From: Arthonia radiata
Lineage: Eukaryota > Ascomycota > Arthoniomycetes > Arthoniales > Arthoniaceae
DNA length: 64,000 nucleotides
Direction of reading: 5' to 3'
Assembly (NCBI GenBank): GCA_002989075.1
Contig: PSQN01000001.1
Coordinates: forward strand, 1,909,861-1,973,860
The position numbers and the translations under genes are program-made. This document shows, one piece after another, positions 10,397 through 21,316 of the stretch. Under the pieces are notes generated by a model. That model had not been told where the DNA came from and made no database searches. It worked only from the letters and a program-made list of their open reading frames with translations. How positions within the stretch are numbered: the first letter of the stretch is position 1; each line of letters begins with the position of its first letter.

Positions 10397-13300
10397 GTTC
10401 CGGTACCCAAAATACTCCAGAACGTATACAATTAACAAGAAAAAGACCAGGCCGACTGCTTCGAGGGCAGCAGTACCGGCCCGTCCAACGGTTAGACCCT
10501 CTAGGAGTCCAGCTCTGCGCGAGCTCGGCTGCCTATAGAACACACCTGCACACTCGGGCAATAGTAAACTACAGAAATATTGAAGTTATAATCGATTTAG
10601 GCGCAACAGGCAACTTTATCTTAATACGCTGCGTTGAGGAGTGCTAGATACAAACACGAAAGAAGAAATCACCCTACGCACTGTCCGGATTTCAAGGGGC
10701 AGAGGGAAGAGTCGACTACGAGACTTCGCCAATAGGTATAACAATTGGGGACTATTAGGAAGAAATCACTTATAATATCGTAGATATCAACCAGCACCAC
10801 GCTGTGCTAGGTATACCTTAGTTGTAACAATATAACTCAGAAGTAGATTAGAGAACTAAGAAACTCCTCTTTACTAGGTGCAAGCACTCTAAGCAAGAGT
10901 CGTTCTACGGAACGAATACCCTACAAGCTAATTTTAGTAGTAAGAATGAGGAGCGCGATGAGGAACTTACGCGGGTTAGTACCACTACACTCCGACATTT
11001 AGACATCCTACGAGAGGAGTCTAACGCAGTATCTCGTCTATAGCCAACTACACGCAAGTATAAATAAGAGACGACTGCACGCCAACGATTCTATACGACA
11101 ACAAGTACTCAGTTAATTACTAAGATACCCGAGGAATACGATCAATTCCGACACCTGTTTAAAGAAGCTAAGCCGGACTCAGCTCTCCCAGAACACAAAC
11201 CGTGGGATTACACAATACCTTTACAAGAAGGCAAAACGCCAACATTCGGTCCAATATACTCCCTATCAGAAGCAGAAAATTAAGCGCTCCGTAATTATCT
11301 TAACGAGAACCTTAAGAAAGGATTTATCCGGAAATTAACATTACTAGCCGGATACCCGATACTCTTTGTACCCAAGAAGAATAGCAAACTGCGACTCTGC
11401 GTAGATTACAGACAACTAAACAGGGTAACTATCAAAAATCGATACCCTTTACCACGCATCGACGAAATAACAGACCGATTGCATAACGCGCAATAGTTCA
11501 CTAAGTTTAACCTACAAGGAGCATACAACCTGATCCGTATAAAGAAGGGTAAAGAATAGAAAACGGCCTTCCGTACCAGACACGGACTTTTCGAGTATTG
11601 CGTTATGCTCTTCGGGCTAACGAACGCTCCAGCATCATTTTAGAAACTAATTAACAACACACTTAGCGATTACCTAGACATATTTATAACTGCTTATCTA
11701 AACGATATCCTAGTGTACAGCCGTACACTAGAAGAACATAAGAAACATATTAAGAAGGTATTAGAAAGATTAGCGCGTGCCGATTTATAAATCGATATCG
11801 AGAAAACTCAGTTCTATCAACAATCCGTCGAATTTCTTAGATTTATAATTACCGAGCACGGTCTCTAAATAGAAGATTCGAAGATCTAATCCGTTCTAAC
11901 CTGGCCTATACTAAAGAATGTAAAACAATTACAACAGTTTCTTAGTTTTGCCAACTACTACAGGCGATAGATATCCAACTTTGGCCGAATTACAGCACCG
12001 CTGTCTCAACAGACGAAACAATCGACAGGATTTTCCTAGACGCAAAAAGAACAATCAGCATTTAAAGAACTTAAAGAAGCTTTTAAGATCGGGCCTGTAC
12101 TAGCAATATTTAACCCTAACCTACCGATTATTATAGAAATAGACGCGTTAGACTATGTAATTGAAGCATGCATAAGTTAAAACAACAAAGAAGGAAAGCT
12201 TAGACCAGTAGCTTTCTACTCAAGGAAAATATTATCCACAGAACAGAACTACGATATTCACGACAAAGAGCTTTTAGCTATTATAGCAGCATTCGAGACA
12301 TAGCGAGCTTACCTGGAAGGAGCAAACTATACGATTATAGTATATATAGACTACAAAAACCTAACTTATTTTACGACAACAAAGAAACTTAACCGCAGAC
12401 AAGTTAGATAGTTAGAAACTATAGCTCTATACGACTTTATTATTACCTACAAGAAGGGTTCCGAAAACGACAGGGCCGACGCTCTAAGCTGACGACCGGA
12501 TTACCTTAATGACAAGGAACACGTCGAGCATACAATATTCCGAGAACACAATAACGAGATTAGATACAATTAATTAGCTATGACAACCGAGTTTGTTATT
12601 GAACCAGACAGCCGAATCCCAGACATCCTGAACGACCCTAAAACCTACCAAGAAAACGAGAAACGACACCTAGGATTAACTAAGAACAACAAGGGATATT
12701 ACGAATTCCAAGGCAAAATCTACGTCCCGAGGAATCTAATCCAGAACATTATTAGTGACTTCTACGATAACCCAACTAAAGGACATAAAGGCATCGACAA
12801 TACTATAGAAAAGATTATGAGAACCTACTACATCCCGAGGATCCGACACTACGTCGAGAATTACATCCGAGAATGCGACATATGCGCAAGAACCAAGCAC
12901 CCGAGGCATTTACCATACGGTGAACTACAACCACTAGAGACACCCGAGAGACCATAGCACACAGTCTTACTAGACTTTATTACTAAGTTACTAACTTCCA
13001 AGGATCTATTCACAGGAGTAGCTTACGACGCTATTTTGGTTATATGCGACAAACTAACAAAGTACGCGTACTTCGTACCTTACAAGAAAGCCAGCAACTC
13101 AGAACAGTTGGCATATACCTTCCTTCGGATTATCTTAGCAAACTATGGCCAACCCCAAAGAATTGTCTTAGACAGAGACCGGAAATTCGTCTTACGGTTT
13201 TGGACATCCCTGATGCAACAGCTAGGAACAAAACAAAAAATGTTAACATTATTCTATCCACAAACAGACGGACAGACAGAACGAACAAATTAAACACTGG

Positions 13301-14781
13301 AACAGTATCTCCGGGCATACATTAACTACCAGCAGAACGACTGGGTACAGTTACTACCAGTAGCGCAAGCAGCGCACAACGATACAAAGAACGATACAAC
13401 CAAGACAACTCCGTTCTANGGATTAACTAAGAACAACAAGGGATATTACGAATTCCAAGGCAAAATCTACGTCCCGAGGAATCTAATCCGGAACATTATC
13501 AGTGACTTCCACGATGACCCAACTAAAGAACATAAAGGCATCGACAATACTATAGAAAAGATTACGAGAACCTACTACATCCCGAGGATCCGACACCACG
13601 TCGAGAATTACATCCGAGAATGCGACATATGCGCAAGAACCAAGCACCCGAAATATTTATCATACGGTAAACTACAACCACTAAAGACACCCAAGAGACT
13701 ATAGCACACAGTCTTACTAAACTTTATTACTAAGTTACTAACTTCCAAGGATCTATTCACAGGAGTAGCTTACGACGCTATTTTGGTTATATGCGACAAA
13801 CTAACAAAGTACGCGTACTTCGTACCTTACAAGAAAGCCAGCAACTCAGAACAGTTGGCATATACCTTCCTTCGGATTATCTTAGCAAACTATGGCCAAC
13901 CCCAAAGAATTGTCTTAGACAGAGACCGGAAATTCGTCTTACGGTTTTGGACATCCCTGATGCAACAGCTAGGAACAAAACAAAAAATGTTAACATTATT
14001 CTATCCACAAACAGACGGACAGACAGAACGAACAAATTAAACACTGGAACAGTATCTCCGGGCATACATTAACTACCAGCAGAACGACTGGGTACAGTTA
14101 CTACCAGTAGCGCAAGCAGCGCACAACGATACAAAGAACGATACAACCAAGACAACTCCGTTCTACGCCTTATATAGCTATCACCCTCTTTAGGGAAGAC
14201 AACTACAAAATACCACAGAAAACGAATCAGCTACACGAATAGCTACGAACGTAAAATACCTGCACCAGCAGTTAAAGTCTGACAGCGAGTTTATTAACGA
14301 ACAAACAAAAAAGTAGTATAACAAGTAAAGAACAACCCAAAACACAAGCATAAAAGAGGGGGGAAGAGCTTACTTGCTTATAAGAAACTTAAAAACCATC
14401 AGACTAAGCAAAAAACTCGACTATACCAAGACAGGACCGTTTAAAATCTTACAGCAATTAGGACCCGTAACATTTAAACTCGAACTCCCGAAGACAATAA
14501 GAATACATCCTGTATTTCACGTAGCGCTGTTGAAACTAGCCTACTCCCGAGAAGCAGAACGACCTAACCCAGAAATCCTTTCTAACAATCAAGAACCCGA
14601 GTATAAAGTCGAAGCAATTCGAGCTCACAGACAACACCGAGGCAAACGACAGTATCTCATAAAGTAGAAAGGATATCCCGAACACAAAAATCAATGGGAA
14701 TCGGAACGAAACCTGACCAACTATAAAGACACTATTCGACGATACTGAGACCAGAATATTAATCGGTCGTAGCAGCACTAA
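10291..14781 (+). pseudogene. pol relic: protease, RT, RNase H, integrase, chromodomain
   Basis: In one frame I can read the protease active site at 10594 as D-L-G-A-T-G (from DSGA-type), reverse transcriptase with its active site at 11695-11706 now Y-L-N-D (catalytic Asp to Asn, a G-to-A change), and RNase H ending near 12500. Integrase follows with an H-H-C-C finger (CDIC near 12876) and a DD35E core ending in the PQTDGQTER block. A C-terminal chromodomain lies at about 14596-14750 with the Y-L-I-K and GYPE motifs, its key Trp now a stop. Scattered stops at former CAG, CAA and TGG codons inactivate it. The chromodomain places the element among chromoviruses, which use it to target chromatin. 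Confidence 0.85.
12673..14165 (+). repeat. 747-bp tandem duplication in integrase, beginning at an N
   Basis: Sequence from 12673 to 13418 is repeated from 13420 to 14165, with one undetermined base (N) at 13419. The first third of the two copies differs by transitions. From about 13013 against 13760 onward they are identical. The other two elements in the window lack the duplication: the distance from LTR to the antisense-frame stop is exactly 5,718 bp in both, and 5,718 plus 747 here. A scaffolding join of two overlapping contigs is the simplest reading. Confidence 0.85.
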
Positions 14782-14845
14782 CACCCTAATCCACTACCTA
14801 GTGTGCCTCGCCGGCACCCAGGTTACCCTCGAACGAACCAGCTTA

Positions 14846-15340
14846 CTATGTTACAGGACTACTACCCAACACCGGGTAGAGGTCACTCTAAAAGTCAACG
14901 GATAACCCGCTCGGACATTTAAATGTATTACTACTAGCTACCGACGCAGCAAATTCTTCTTACTCCAACAACTTATCCCGAGCTAACTTTGCTGCTGCCC
15001 GCGCACGAGTCTTCTTAACCTCCTCTTTCAACTTCCGGACCTTAGATCGGTTACGCTGCACAGCCGCAACCAACGCTGCTACCTGAGCCTTTAACGCACG
15101 CAATTGGCTCTTCGCGCGCTAAAGGGCAGCCGACTGAGAGGAATATTGAGAATAAACTGAACGCGCTACAATTAAGTTAGTTCCAGTTACTATAAAAGGA
15201 CACTGAAAAGGTATACTATCTGCTATCGATACCCGTAAATCACAACTCTTTCTATCTCGAGTACACACCGAACACGTCGCCTTCCCGGACTAAACTACAC
15301 ACCTTTCCTTAGTCGACACATATCTGGAACAAGGAGGCAT
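14846..15340 (-). pseudogene. Antisense frame of A1: Zn2Cys6-like plus coiled coil
   Basis: Opposite to pol, between its end and the polypurine tract, a frame of 165 codons opens with ATG at 15340 and ends at 14846. It has internal stops at codons 17, 78, 127 and 151, all explainable as CAG or CAA turned to TAG or TAA. Cysteines stand at codons 4, 14, 23, 26 and 33; codon 7 is TAT here but TGC in the type B copy. The combined spacing C-x2-C-x6-C-x8-C-x2-C-x6-C is that of fungal Zn2Cys6 clusters. A long Ala, Lys, Arg, Leu and Glu-rich stretch (codons about 75-130) looks like a coiled coil. The homologous frame in the other two copies keeps length and pattern. The DNA-binding role is inferred. 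Confidence 0.6.
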
Positions 15341-15510
15341 TTCGATATCGCAGGCTTCAATTAACAGGTATTAGCTGTACTTTTTATTAGGACCCGCAGC
15401 AACGGACTTTATGCGAGGCATAGCGACTTACAGATCAGTTACGAAAGGAGAGACGAAACGCAACTTATAGGTGTTTAAAAGGCTGAGGGTCAATCGAGGA
15501 CGATTTAACT

Positions 15511-15523
15511 AGAAGAGGGGGGA
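15511..15523 (+). other. Polypurine tract of chromovirus A1
   Basis: AGAAGAGGGGGGA directly before the 3' LTR (3 bp gap) is the expected primer for plus-strand DNA synthesis. The same tract, reverse complemented, follows the LTR at 49563. Confidence 0.8.
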
Positions 15524-15526
15524 TTG

Positions 15527-15998
15527 TGTTACGGGCACCAGCCCCAGACGGCCTAGCGTGCACCTAAGCATTAACCACCGCCAGTTATCTTAGCCCTACC
15601 AGCATTATTCCCGACTAAGCCTACAAACCCGCTGTAGGCATTATCGGACAAGACGGCTTTGAGAGCCTACGTTCCCTACAAACCCGATATAAGCATTGTC
15701 GAGATTAACGGACACAGAGGAACTTCCCTATATACCTTAGATTATATAGCCAGACTGATGGCCGACCTTAGGATGGACTTCAGTCTGTCAACTTAACATC
15801 TAAATACGAGTTCCTCAACTATATTTAGGTAACGTGCTTCACCTTCTGTCTACTTTAGTCAAGCCCCTCTCACCCTCTATGATCTGTCTCGCCTCTCCTG
15901 CCTTTCAGTCTCTAGCACACGAGACACCCACTACCAAGGTCGACAAGCACACAAGGCAAGTGAGCCTTAGTTCGGTCCTCCCAGCGACCGGCGTTACA
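15527..15998 (+). repeat. 3' LTR (type A) of chromovirus A1
   Basis: 472 bp and collinear without gaps with the 5' LTR. The transitions run in both directions between the two LTRs, so both copies have been hit. The target duplication GTCTA follows at 15999-16003. Confidence 0.93.
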
Positions 15999-16219
15999 GT
16001 CTAAGACTACTTTATAATAAGATTACTCTTATAGCCTATACTTTAATTATATAAAGTTCTAAATATAAAAGTAATATCTAATTACTTACTAGAGCTACGT
16101 AACTATATCTATTTAAGTTAGAAATAAAATAGAGTAATATTGGAGTTGCTAGCAAGGCGCAAAGTTGGCGATTTTGGTGGATTTAGCAGAGACTGTTTGG
16201 AGTCCGGTTTATTTTGTTA

Positions 16220-16792
16220 CCCGCGTGGTTAGATTATATCTCTCCCTAAGGGGACTAGCGCCAGTAGAGGTTTCTTAGGTTTACATAGAATGAACAACCT
16301 TCCTTTCCACTGCGCCAGCTGATTGCGATACCTACGGCTGACTATGCTACAGACAGGCCTCATCTTCCGCAAGTGCTCAAAGTTCCGGGCCTCGGTCATA
16401 TCCTAAGACGTGCGTTCGAGTTCAGGGACCCAGCTCCGCGGTTCGGCAATCTATCCTGACCTGCCACGACACGCGCGCCAAGAGAGAGTACTTCGCCTTT
16501 GTTGCTTTCTCAGATAGGCATATAAACAGGGCGCCGAGTAGTGACAGCTCTTACATGTTCAAACTAGCCCAGTCTAATGCACGATCAGCAAGTGTTCGCC
16601 TGCTGAACCTGGTATAGTTTGCAAGAATCGATTCAGACCCTCCTCTACAGTGCAGTAGGTGCTTGTCGAGACGGTGACACACGATGCCCGCTCTTTTCTC
16701 CGCGCAGATTGTTATGCTGATATATTTCCTCCTTTCGTGTCTTCTCCATGTAAGCTGCTCATCATCGCATAACCTTTGTTAGCAACTGCAGC
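16220..16792. other. Intergenic region upstream of the permease gene
   Basis: GC content returns to that of the genes right after the TA duplication. This is presumably the promoter of the permease gene at 16793. No gene or repeat is seen; a TATA-like AGGCATATAAAC stands near 16515. Confidence 0.4.
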
Positions 16793-18732
16793 ATGTCGGA
16801 CAAGGAGGCGCAAGTCGTGTTTGAGGATTTGAGGCACTTGGATGAGGTGCAGCTCAGCACTGGTGAGGTCGTCAATGCCTCAGGCCACACGCAGCAGCTT
16901 GAACGCCAGTTCAGTCTTGTCAGCCTTGCGTCCCTTGGTCTATCTGTCGGCAATGTTTGGGCTGTGCTTGCAGGTGAGACAGCTTGACGCCTTTTGCAAG
17001 ATCGCAGTCCCTGTACTGCATCGTTTACTGACTCTATATGGTGTAGGCACTATCGTGGTGGCGCTTTACGATGGTGGTAAGTGCTAAGGCAAAGCGATAT
17101 GCAACCCATTCCAGATACTAATTGACCTGTTTCAGGTCCACCAGGCGTGATATACGAATTGTCCGTGACATGATCCTCTTCCTCACAGCTTGACAATACG
17201 CAGACTGACGCAAGATAACCATAGCCTGGCCGCAGTCTTTCTGTACTGCTTTGTGTATGCATCACTTGCTGAGCTCGCATCGGCAATCCCCTCTAGCGCC
17301 GGCGTGTATCACTTTGCCTCCGTGACTGGAGGCCAATACTCCCGAGCAGTCAGCTTTTGGGCGGGATGGTGAGTTAGCCAGATGATCGTTGTTGCTACCC
17401 ATGATGAGCGCTAACCAGGGTATTCTATCCCGCAGGTGGAACACCTCTGCATGGGTCTTCGGCGGCGCGTCTATATCATCGATCCAAGGCATTAACGTCG
17501 TGAGTCTATTTGCAGCTCGCTGTGTCGAAGAGAGACCTCGTGCTAACGTCTTTCCCGTATGAAGGTATCGATGTGGGCGCTCTTTCATCCTGACTACAAG
17601 TTTGAGCGTTGGCATGTATTCATTGTCTACATCATCCAGACCTGGCTAGGGGCTTTCATCGTAATGTTTGCGAACTCTCTTCTTCCGATCTTTAATAAGT
17701 TCGGTATGATATGTGTGATCGCTGGTGTCATCATTACCGTCCTGGTATGCGCCATCATGCCCAACCAAGGTGGACACTCCGGATATGCTAGCAACTACGA
17801 TGTCTGGGGGCATTGGCAGAACCAAACAGGATGGTCAAGCAATGGATTCGTGTTCCTACTCGGTATGCTAAACGGTAAGCGAACTGCGCCCCCGAGCATT
17901 GCATTACGCTCTACATGCGGTTTACTGACGAGATTGCCTATTAGGCGCAATCGCTATTGGAACGCCAGACGTCACTACTCATTTAGCAGAAGAGATTCCG
18001 GACCCCAAGCGTAACATCCCGCGAGCTATGTTAGCACAAGTCGTCGTCGGCTTTGTCACGGCTCTGGCTTACATCATCACATTGTTCTACGCGGTCAGCG
18101 ATCTGGATGCGGTGATTAGCGCCCCTTATCCTCTTCCGATAGCCGCAGCATATCTGCAGGCAACGAACTCCCGGGGTGGGGCAGTGTGTCTGCTTGTCTT
18201 GATCTTTCTTCCGACATTCATCAATGGAGTAGGACAGAACATTGCCGCTGGCCGGATGCTCTGGACATTGGCTCGGGACGGTGCTACTCCGTTGGACAAA
18301 CAGCTTAGCCGCATTCATCCCCGTCTCCATGGACCAGTAAACGCAACATTCGCTGGCGCCTGCGTTGTCACTGCACTTGGAGCCATCTATGTCGCTAACA
18401 CGACCGCTTTCAATGCCTTGGTATCGCTTTACGTCCTACTCTCGACGCTGTCCTTCATAGCGGCCATCTTACCGCACATTTTCACCAAGCGGCGCCACGT
18501 TACACCTGGACCTTTTTGGATCCCAGGCTCTTTTGGCGTGGTAGTGCACACGATCTCCTGCATATACCTCGTTGCGCTTTTTGTCATTTTTTGCTTCCCT
18601 TACCAGATGCCCGTATCTGCGGACAACATGAACTGGTCAGCGTTGATCACGGGGGCAATGACTATTTTCATTGGGATCATGTGGCTATGGAAGAGGCGCC
18701 ATGGCTATGAAGGACCTCATGTGCTCGCATGA
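16793..18732 (+). CDS. APC-family choline/amino-acid permease (Hnm1-like)
   Basis: Plasma-membrane transporter of the amino acid-polyamine-choline superfamily, closest in pattern to fungal choline and GABA permeases. I assemble seven exons: 16793-16973, 17047-17076, 17136-17160, 17225-17368, 17436-17499, 17565-17874 and 17945-18732, giving 513 aa. Exons of 30 and 25 bp are needed to rebuild the conserved segment GGPPGVIYEF of the first membrane region; all junctions keep frame with GT and AG ends. About 12 hydrophobic segments are seen. Family motifs include ELASAIPSS, the G-W-W-N segment and GMLNGAIAIGTPD. The N-terminal 40 residues are polar and cytosolic. The start ATG at 16793 is the first in frame. 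The substrate cannot be fixed from sequence alone. Confidence 0.88.
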
Positions 18733-19186
18733 GCGGTCATCAATTATTCATATTGAGAACAGATACCCGGCAATGACGATCGATCTATGCATACTCTTGC
18801 GAAGACCCTCAAGACCGCCGAATCAAGACTGTGTGTGCTCTCATTCACATCGAATGAAAACAAAACAGCACTATAGAGCCTCATACAATGGAACGTCGAG
18901 GGCTACTTGACACACGATTGTGTGGCAAAACGCAAGTGCGCCTCACAGAACATTTTTATCTGCGTAGTGGTAGCTGTCCAGCGTATAGTGGGGTAGAATG
19001 CCTGCAACAGTCTATCGGCATTGTCCTGTCAAGATGGGAGGCCGCGTGTTTGTCCGAGAGCCAATCAGCAGAGCTTTCGCCAGGGATAAGAACTGTCTTC
19101 ATCCTTACGAGACACCCGTCTCGCCAACTCTTTGCTGTCCATACAGATGTTCGCGACCGATCTTGAATGACCCAGAAGCGCGGAGT
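18733..19186. other. Convergent intergenic region
   Basis: A 454-bp gap between the 3' ends of the permease gene and the next minus-strand gene. No conserved frame, RNA or repeat is recognised. Confidence 0.5.
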
Positions 19187-21316
19187 CTAGTAGCATTTGA
19201 ACTTGAAGTCATCGATTGCTGAATTTCCCATCTCCTCGATCATTTTTGCAACCTCATCCTTAGATACCGACGGGATGCGCTGCTCAAAGGCTTCGATCAA
19301 CTTTTCGTCGACAGCATGACCTGTATGCTGCACCCACTCGCGGACGTTCATGATCTGGGCGTTGCCCGCCAATCTGTCCTTGCCACTTTCGTTCTTACCG
19401 TTCGTCAAAGCACTATCGTTGCTGCGACGGCACGCGATGAACGCAGCACGCACCGTGATGATCCCGTGCTCACCACGCGCTTTGATACTGTTCCAGCCCT
19501 CTGCATTGCCGACCTTGACTGAGGGGTCGATGTGTTGCACGCGATCGATGAGCAGAGCCGTCTCTCCGTCGTGTAGCATGCGTGGCTTGGTCATCTGAGA
19601 GAATGCATGAAAACATGAGAAGATCTGACGCTGCAAGGGAGCTATGCCGTGAGATGGCCCAGTCTGCAAATCAGAGACGTTTGACAATGCGAATGAGTAG
19701 GCGACTGGCAAGCCGAGCTGACCGACCGCATCGGTCTGGCGGATGTAGGTACCTCGATGGCTAAGGAAGGCGCCAAAGGAGCGTGCGCCAATCATGAAAC
19801 CTTGTGGCGAGACATCAAGCTCATCTAGTGGAATGCCAGCGCAGTGTTGCACGTTGCGGTCGGCATCTTGCGTGCGATATATGATCTGCGACACGTGACT
19901 GTTACGTGCGTGAAGTTTGGGAAGATGTCCACTGCGGGTGTACCGCGGGCCGGCCTGGCCATAGCCTCCACCGAAGCTGAAGAAGAAGCTGTATGGTTCG
20001 CGATGATACAGCTGCTGAAGCTTGCTATCTGCGAAAGCAGCAACAGCAGCCGCATAGGTCGTCTTGGTACCGTACAGGATGATCGTTCTCAACAGAGGGG
20101 CGGCGGAGGCAATTCTGGCGAGTGCGCTATCATCAATTGACCGCATGTTAGCAAGGTTGAGCCAAGTCAAAGTCGTTTCGCATGTGCTGAGGAGACTAGA
20201 CATCTGATCCACAGTCATGCCCTTGAACATGGATAGGTCCAAACTCGAGACGCCCCTCAGAGCGTACTGGAGAAGTTGCATGGCTGTCATTGAAGTCTCG
20301 AAGAGCGCAGGACTGTGCTGTAGGGTGCTCAGGATGTGTGGGCGCAGCTCAGCTACATGCTCGAAAGGTTGTAGAAGAGCAGCGACGTCGACGCTGCTGT
20401 CATTTTCACTCAAGATTTCGCGGATTCCTGTTTTCATAGAAGCCAGTTGAAGGCTGCTCATTGATGCTGCCGCTGCAGCTTCTTCTCCACATGACAGTGC
20501 TGATGTGATGTCGTTGCAATTATGCCAAAGTTCATCTGGCCAGATTTCATTGAGCGCAGAAGCTTCGATAAGCGGTTCAGAGGCGAGCTCTTGCAGAACT
20601 TGCGAGGCGCCGGATGGTTGGTCTTCCTCAGTGTAGTAAGCTCTGAAATACGTTTCCGCAGGAAGCGGTGCCATTAGCTCCACCTCGCGGGTACTCTCCA
20701 TGCCTCGATAATCCACAAAGCAGTACCTCGGCTTGACGGGAGTTGTCACATCGACGATCGTGATGCCGTTATTGTTGTCGCCGCAATTGTAGGGCATGTT
20801 CCACTTCTCTGGAAGGACACCATGGCTGTAGCCCTTTTCAGCGGAGAAGCCAGCACCGACTATGAGACAAGTCGTGACGAAGGGAAATGGTATTTCGGAG
20901 GCGTCGTCGTCTGCTCGCTCCCACGAAGTCTCCTCACGCGTTGCCGCGAGCTCGAGCTCGGCCAGTATGATGGTGGTGTTCGCAGTGTTCTTGATTATCT
21001 TCAAGATGTCGGAACATCTCTCGAGAGCTAGAGCAAAACAGGGGTTAGGCAAAACCGTACGATAGGATGCTTCCAGTAATCGTGCAGTATCAATTGTGCT
21101 CCGGTATCAACCTCACCAGCGTCAAAGAGCCGGCATTGTAAGTAAATAGGGGCCGAGCGAGCCTCCTCGTTCCTCGTCTGGGCTTTTCGAGAATAGATAA
21201 CCAGTAAAGTCGTACTGACCTGTCAGGCCATAGAGCCACTGATGATGAACAGCAGCTAAGCTACGGTACTTGCCATTGACCTTGGCCACGGCAAAAAGCT
21301 GGTGTCGCTGACCCAT
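19187..21316 (-). CDS. Conserved fungal protein, leucine-rich central part
   Basis: Two exons on the minus strand, 21316-21220 and 21027-19187, give 645 aa. The first exon begins MGQRHQLF and ends at QWLYGLT; splicing over a 192-bp intron continues A-L-E-R-C. I recall this N-terminal pattern from unannotated fungal proteins but know no function. Visible features: an acidic region near residues 70-100, an Asn-rich turn (CGDNNNGITIVDV) near 115-130, and a segment around residues 280-345 with leucines spaced as in leucine-rich or F-box-type repeats. No F-box, signal peptide or transmembrane segment is evident. The second exon also contains an ATG at 21052, but that lies in the intron and would drop the conserved N-terminus. 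Confidence 0.78.

Larger units (their letters stand above)
7909..15998 (+). mobile_element. Ty3/Gypsy chromovirus A1, complete but degraded
   Basis: A full-length LTR retrotransposon: 472-bp LTRs at 7909-8380 and 15527-15998, both beginning TGTTAC and ending GTTACA, flanked by the 5-bp duplication GTCTA (7904-7908 and 15999-16003). Inside are relics of gag, then protease, reverse transcriptase, RNase H, integrase and chromodomain in Gypsy order, an antisense frame, and a polypurine tract at 15511-15523. Many TAG and TAA codons replace CAG, CAA and TGG, so nothing can be translated in full. The 747-bp repeat at 12673-14165 makes it longer than its relatives; without that repeat it would be 7,343 bp and collinear with the copies at 49-64 kb. 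No TGG-type primer-binding site is visible after the 5' LTR. Confidence 0.93.
7418..16217. mobile_element. Small TIR DNA element split by a Gypsy insertion
   Basis: Imperfect terminal inverted repeats of roughly 70-80 bp face each other: the left one reads inward from 7418, the right one reads inward from 16217. They share CAAAATAAACCGGACTCC and, further in, a TTTGCGCC block. TA dinucleotides flank both ends (7416-7417 and 16218-16219), as in Tc1/mariner or Fot1-like elements. Removing the 8,090-bp retrotransposon and its 5-bp duplication leaves about 705 bp of AT-rich sequence without a transposase frame, so this is a non-autonomous (MITE-like) or badly decayed copy. The terminal G/A difference and the AT-rich interior fit RIP. 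The superfamily is inferred only from the TA and the TIR form. Confidence 0.6.

Noticed and set aside
16004-16144. Solo LTR or second retroelement right of A1
   Set aside because: The sequence matches no LTR; it is the right half of the interrupted TIR element.
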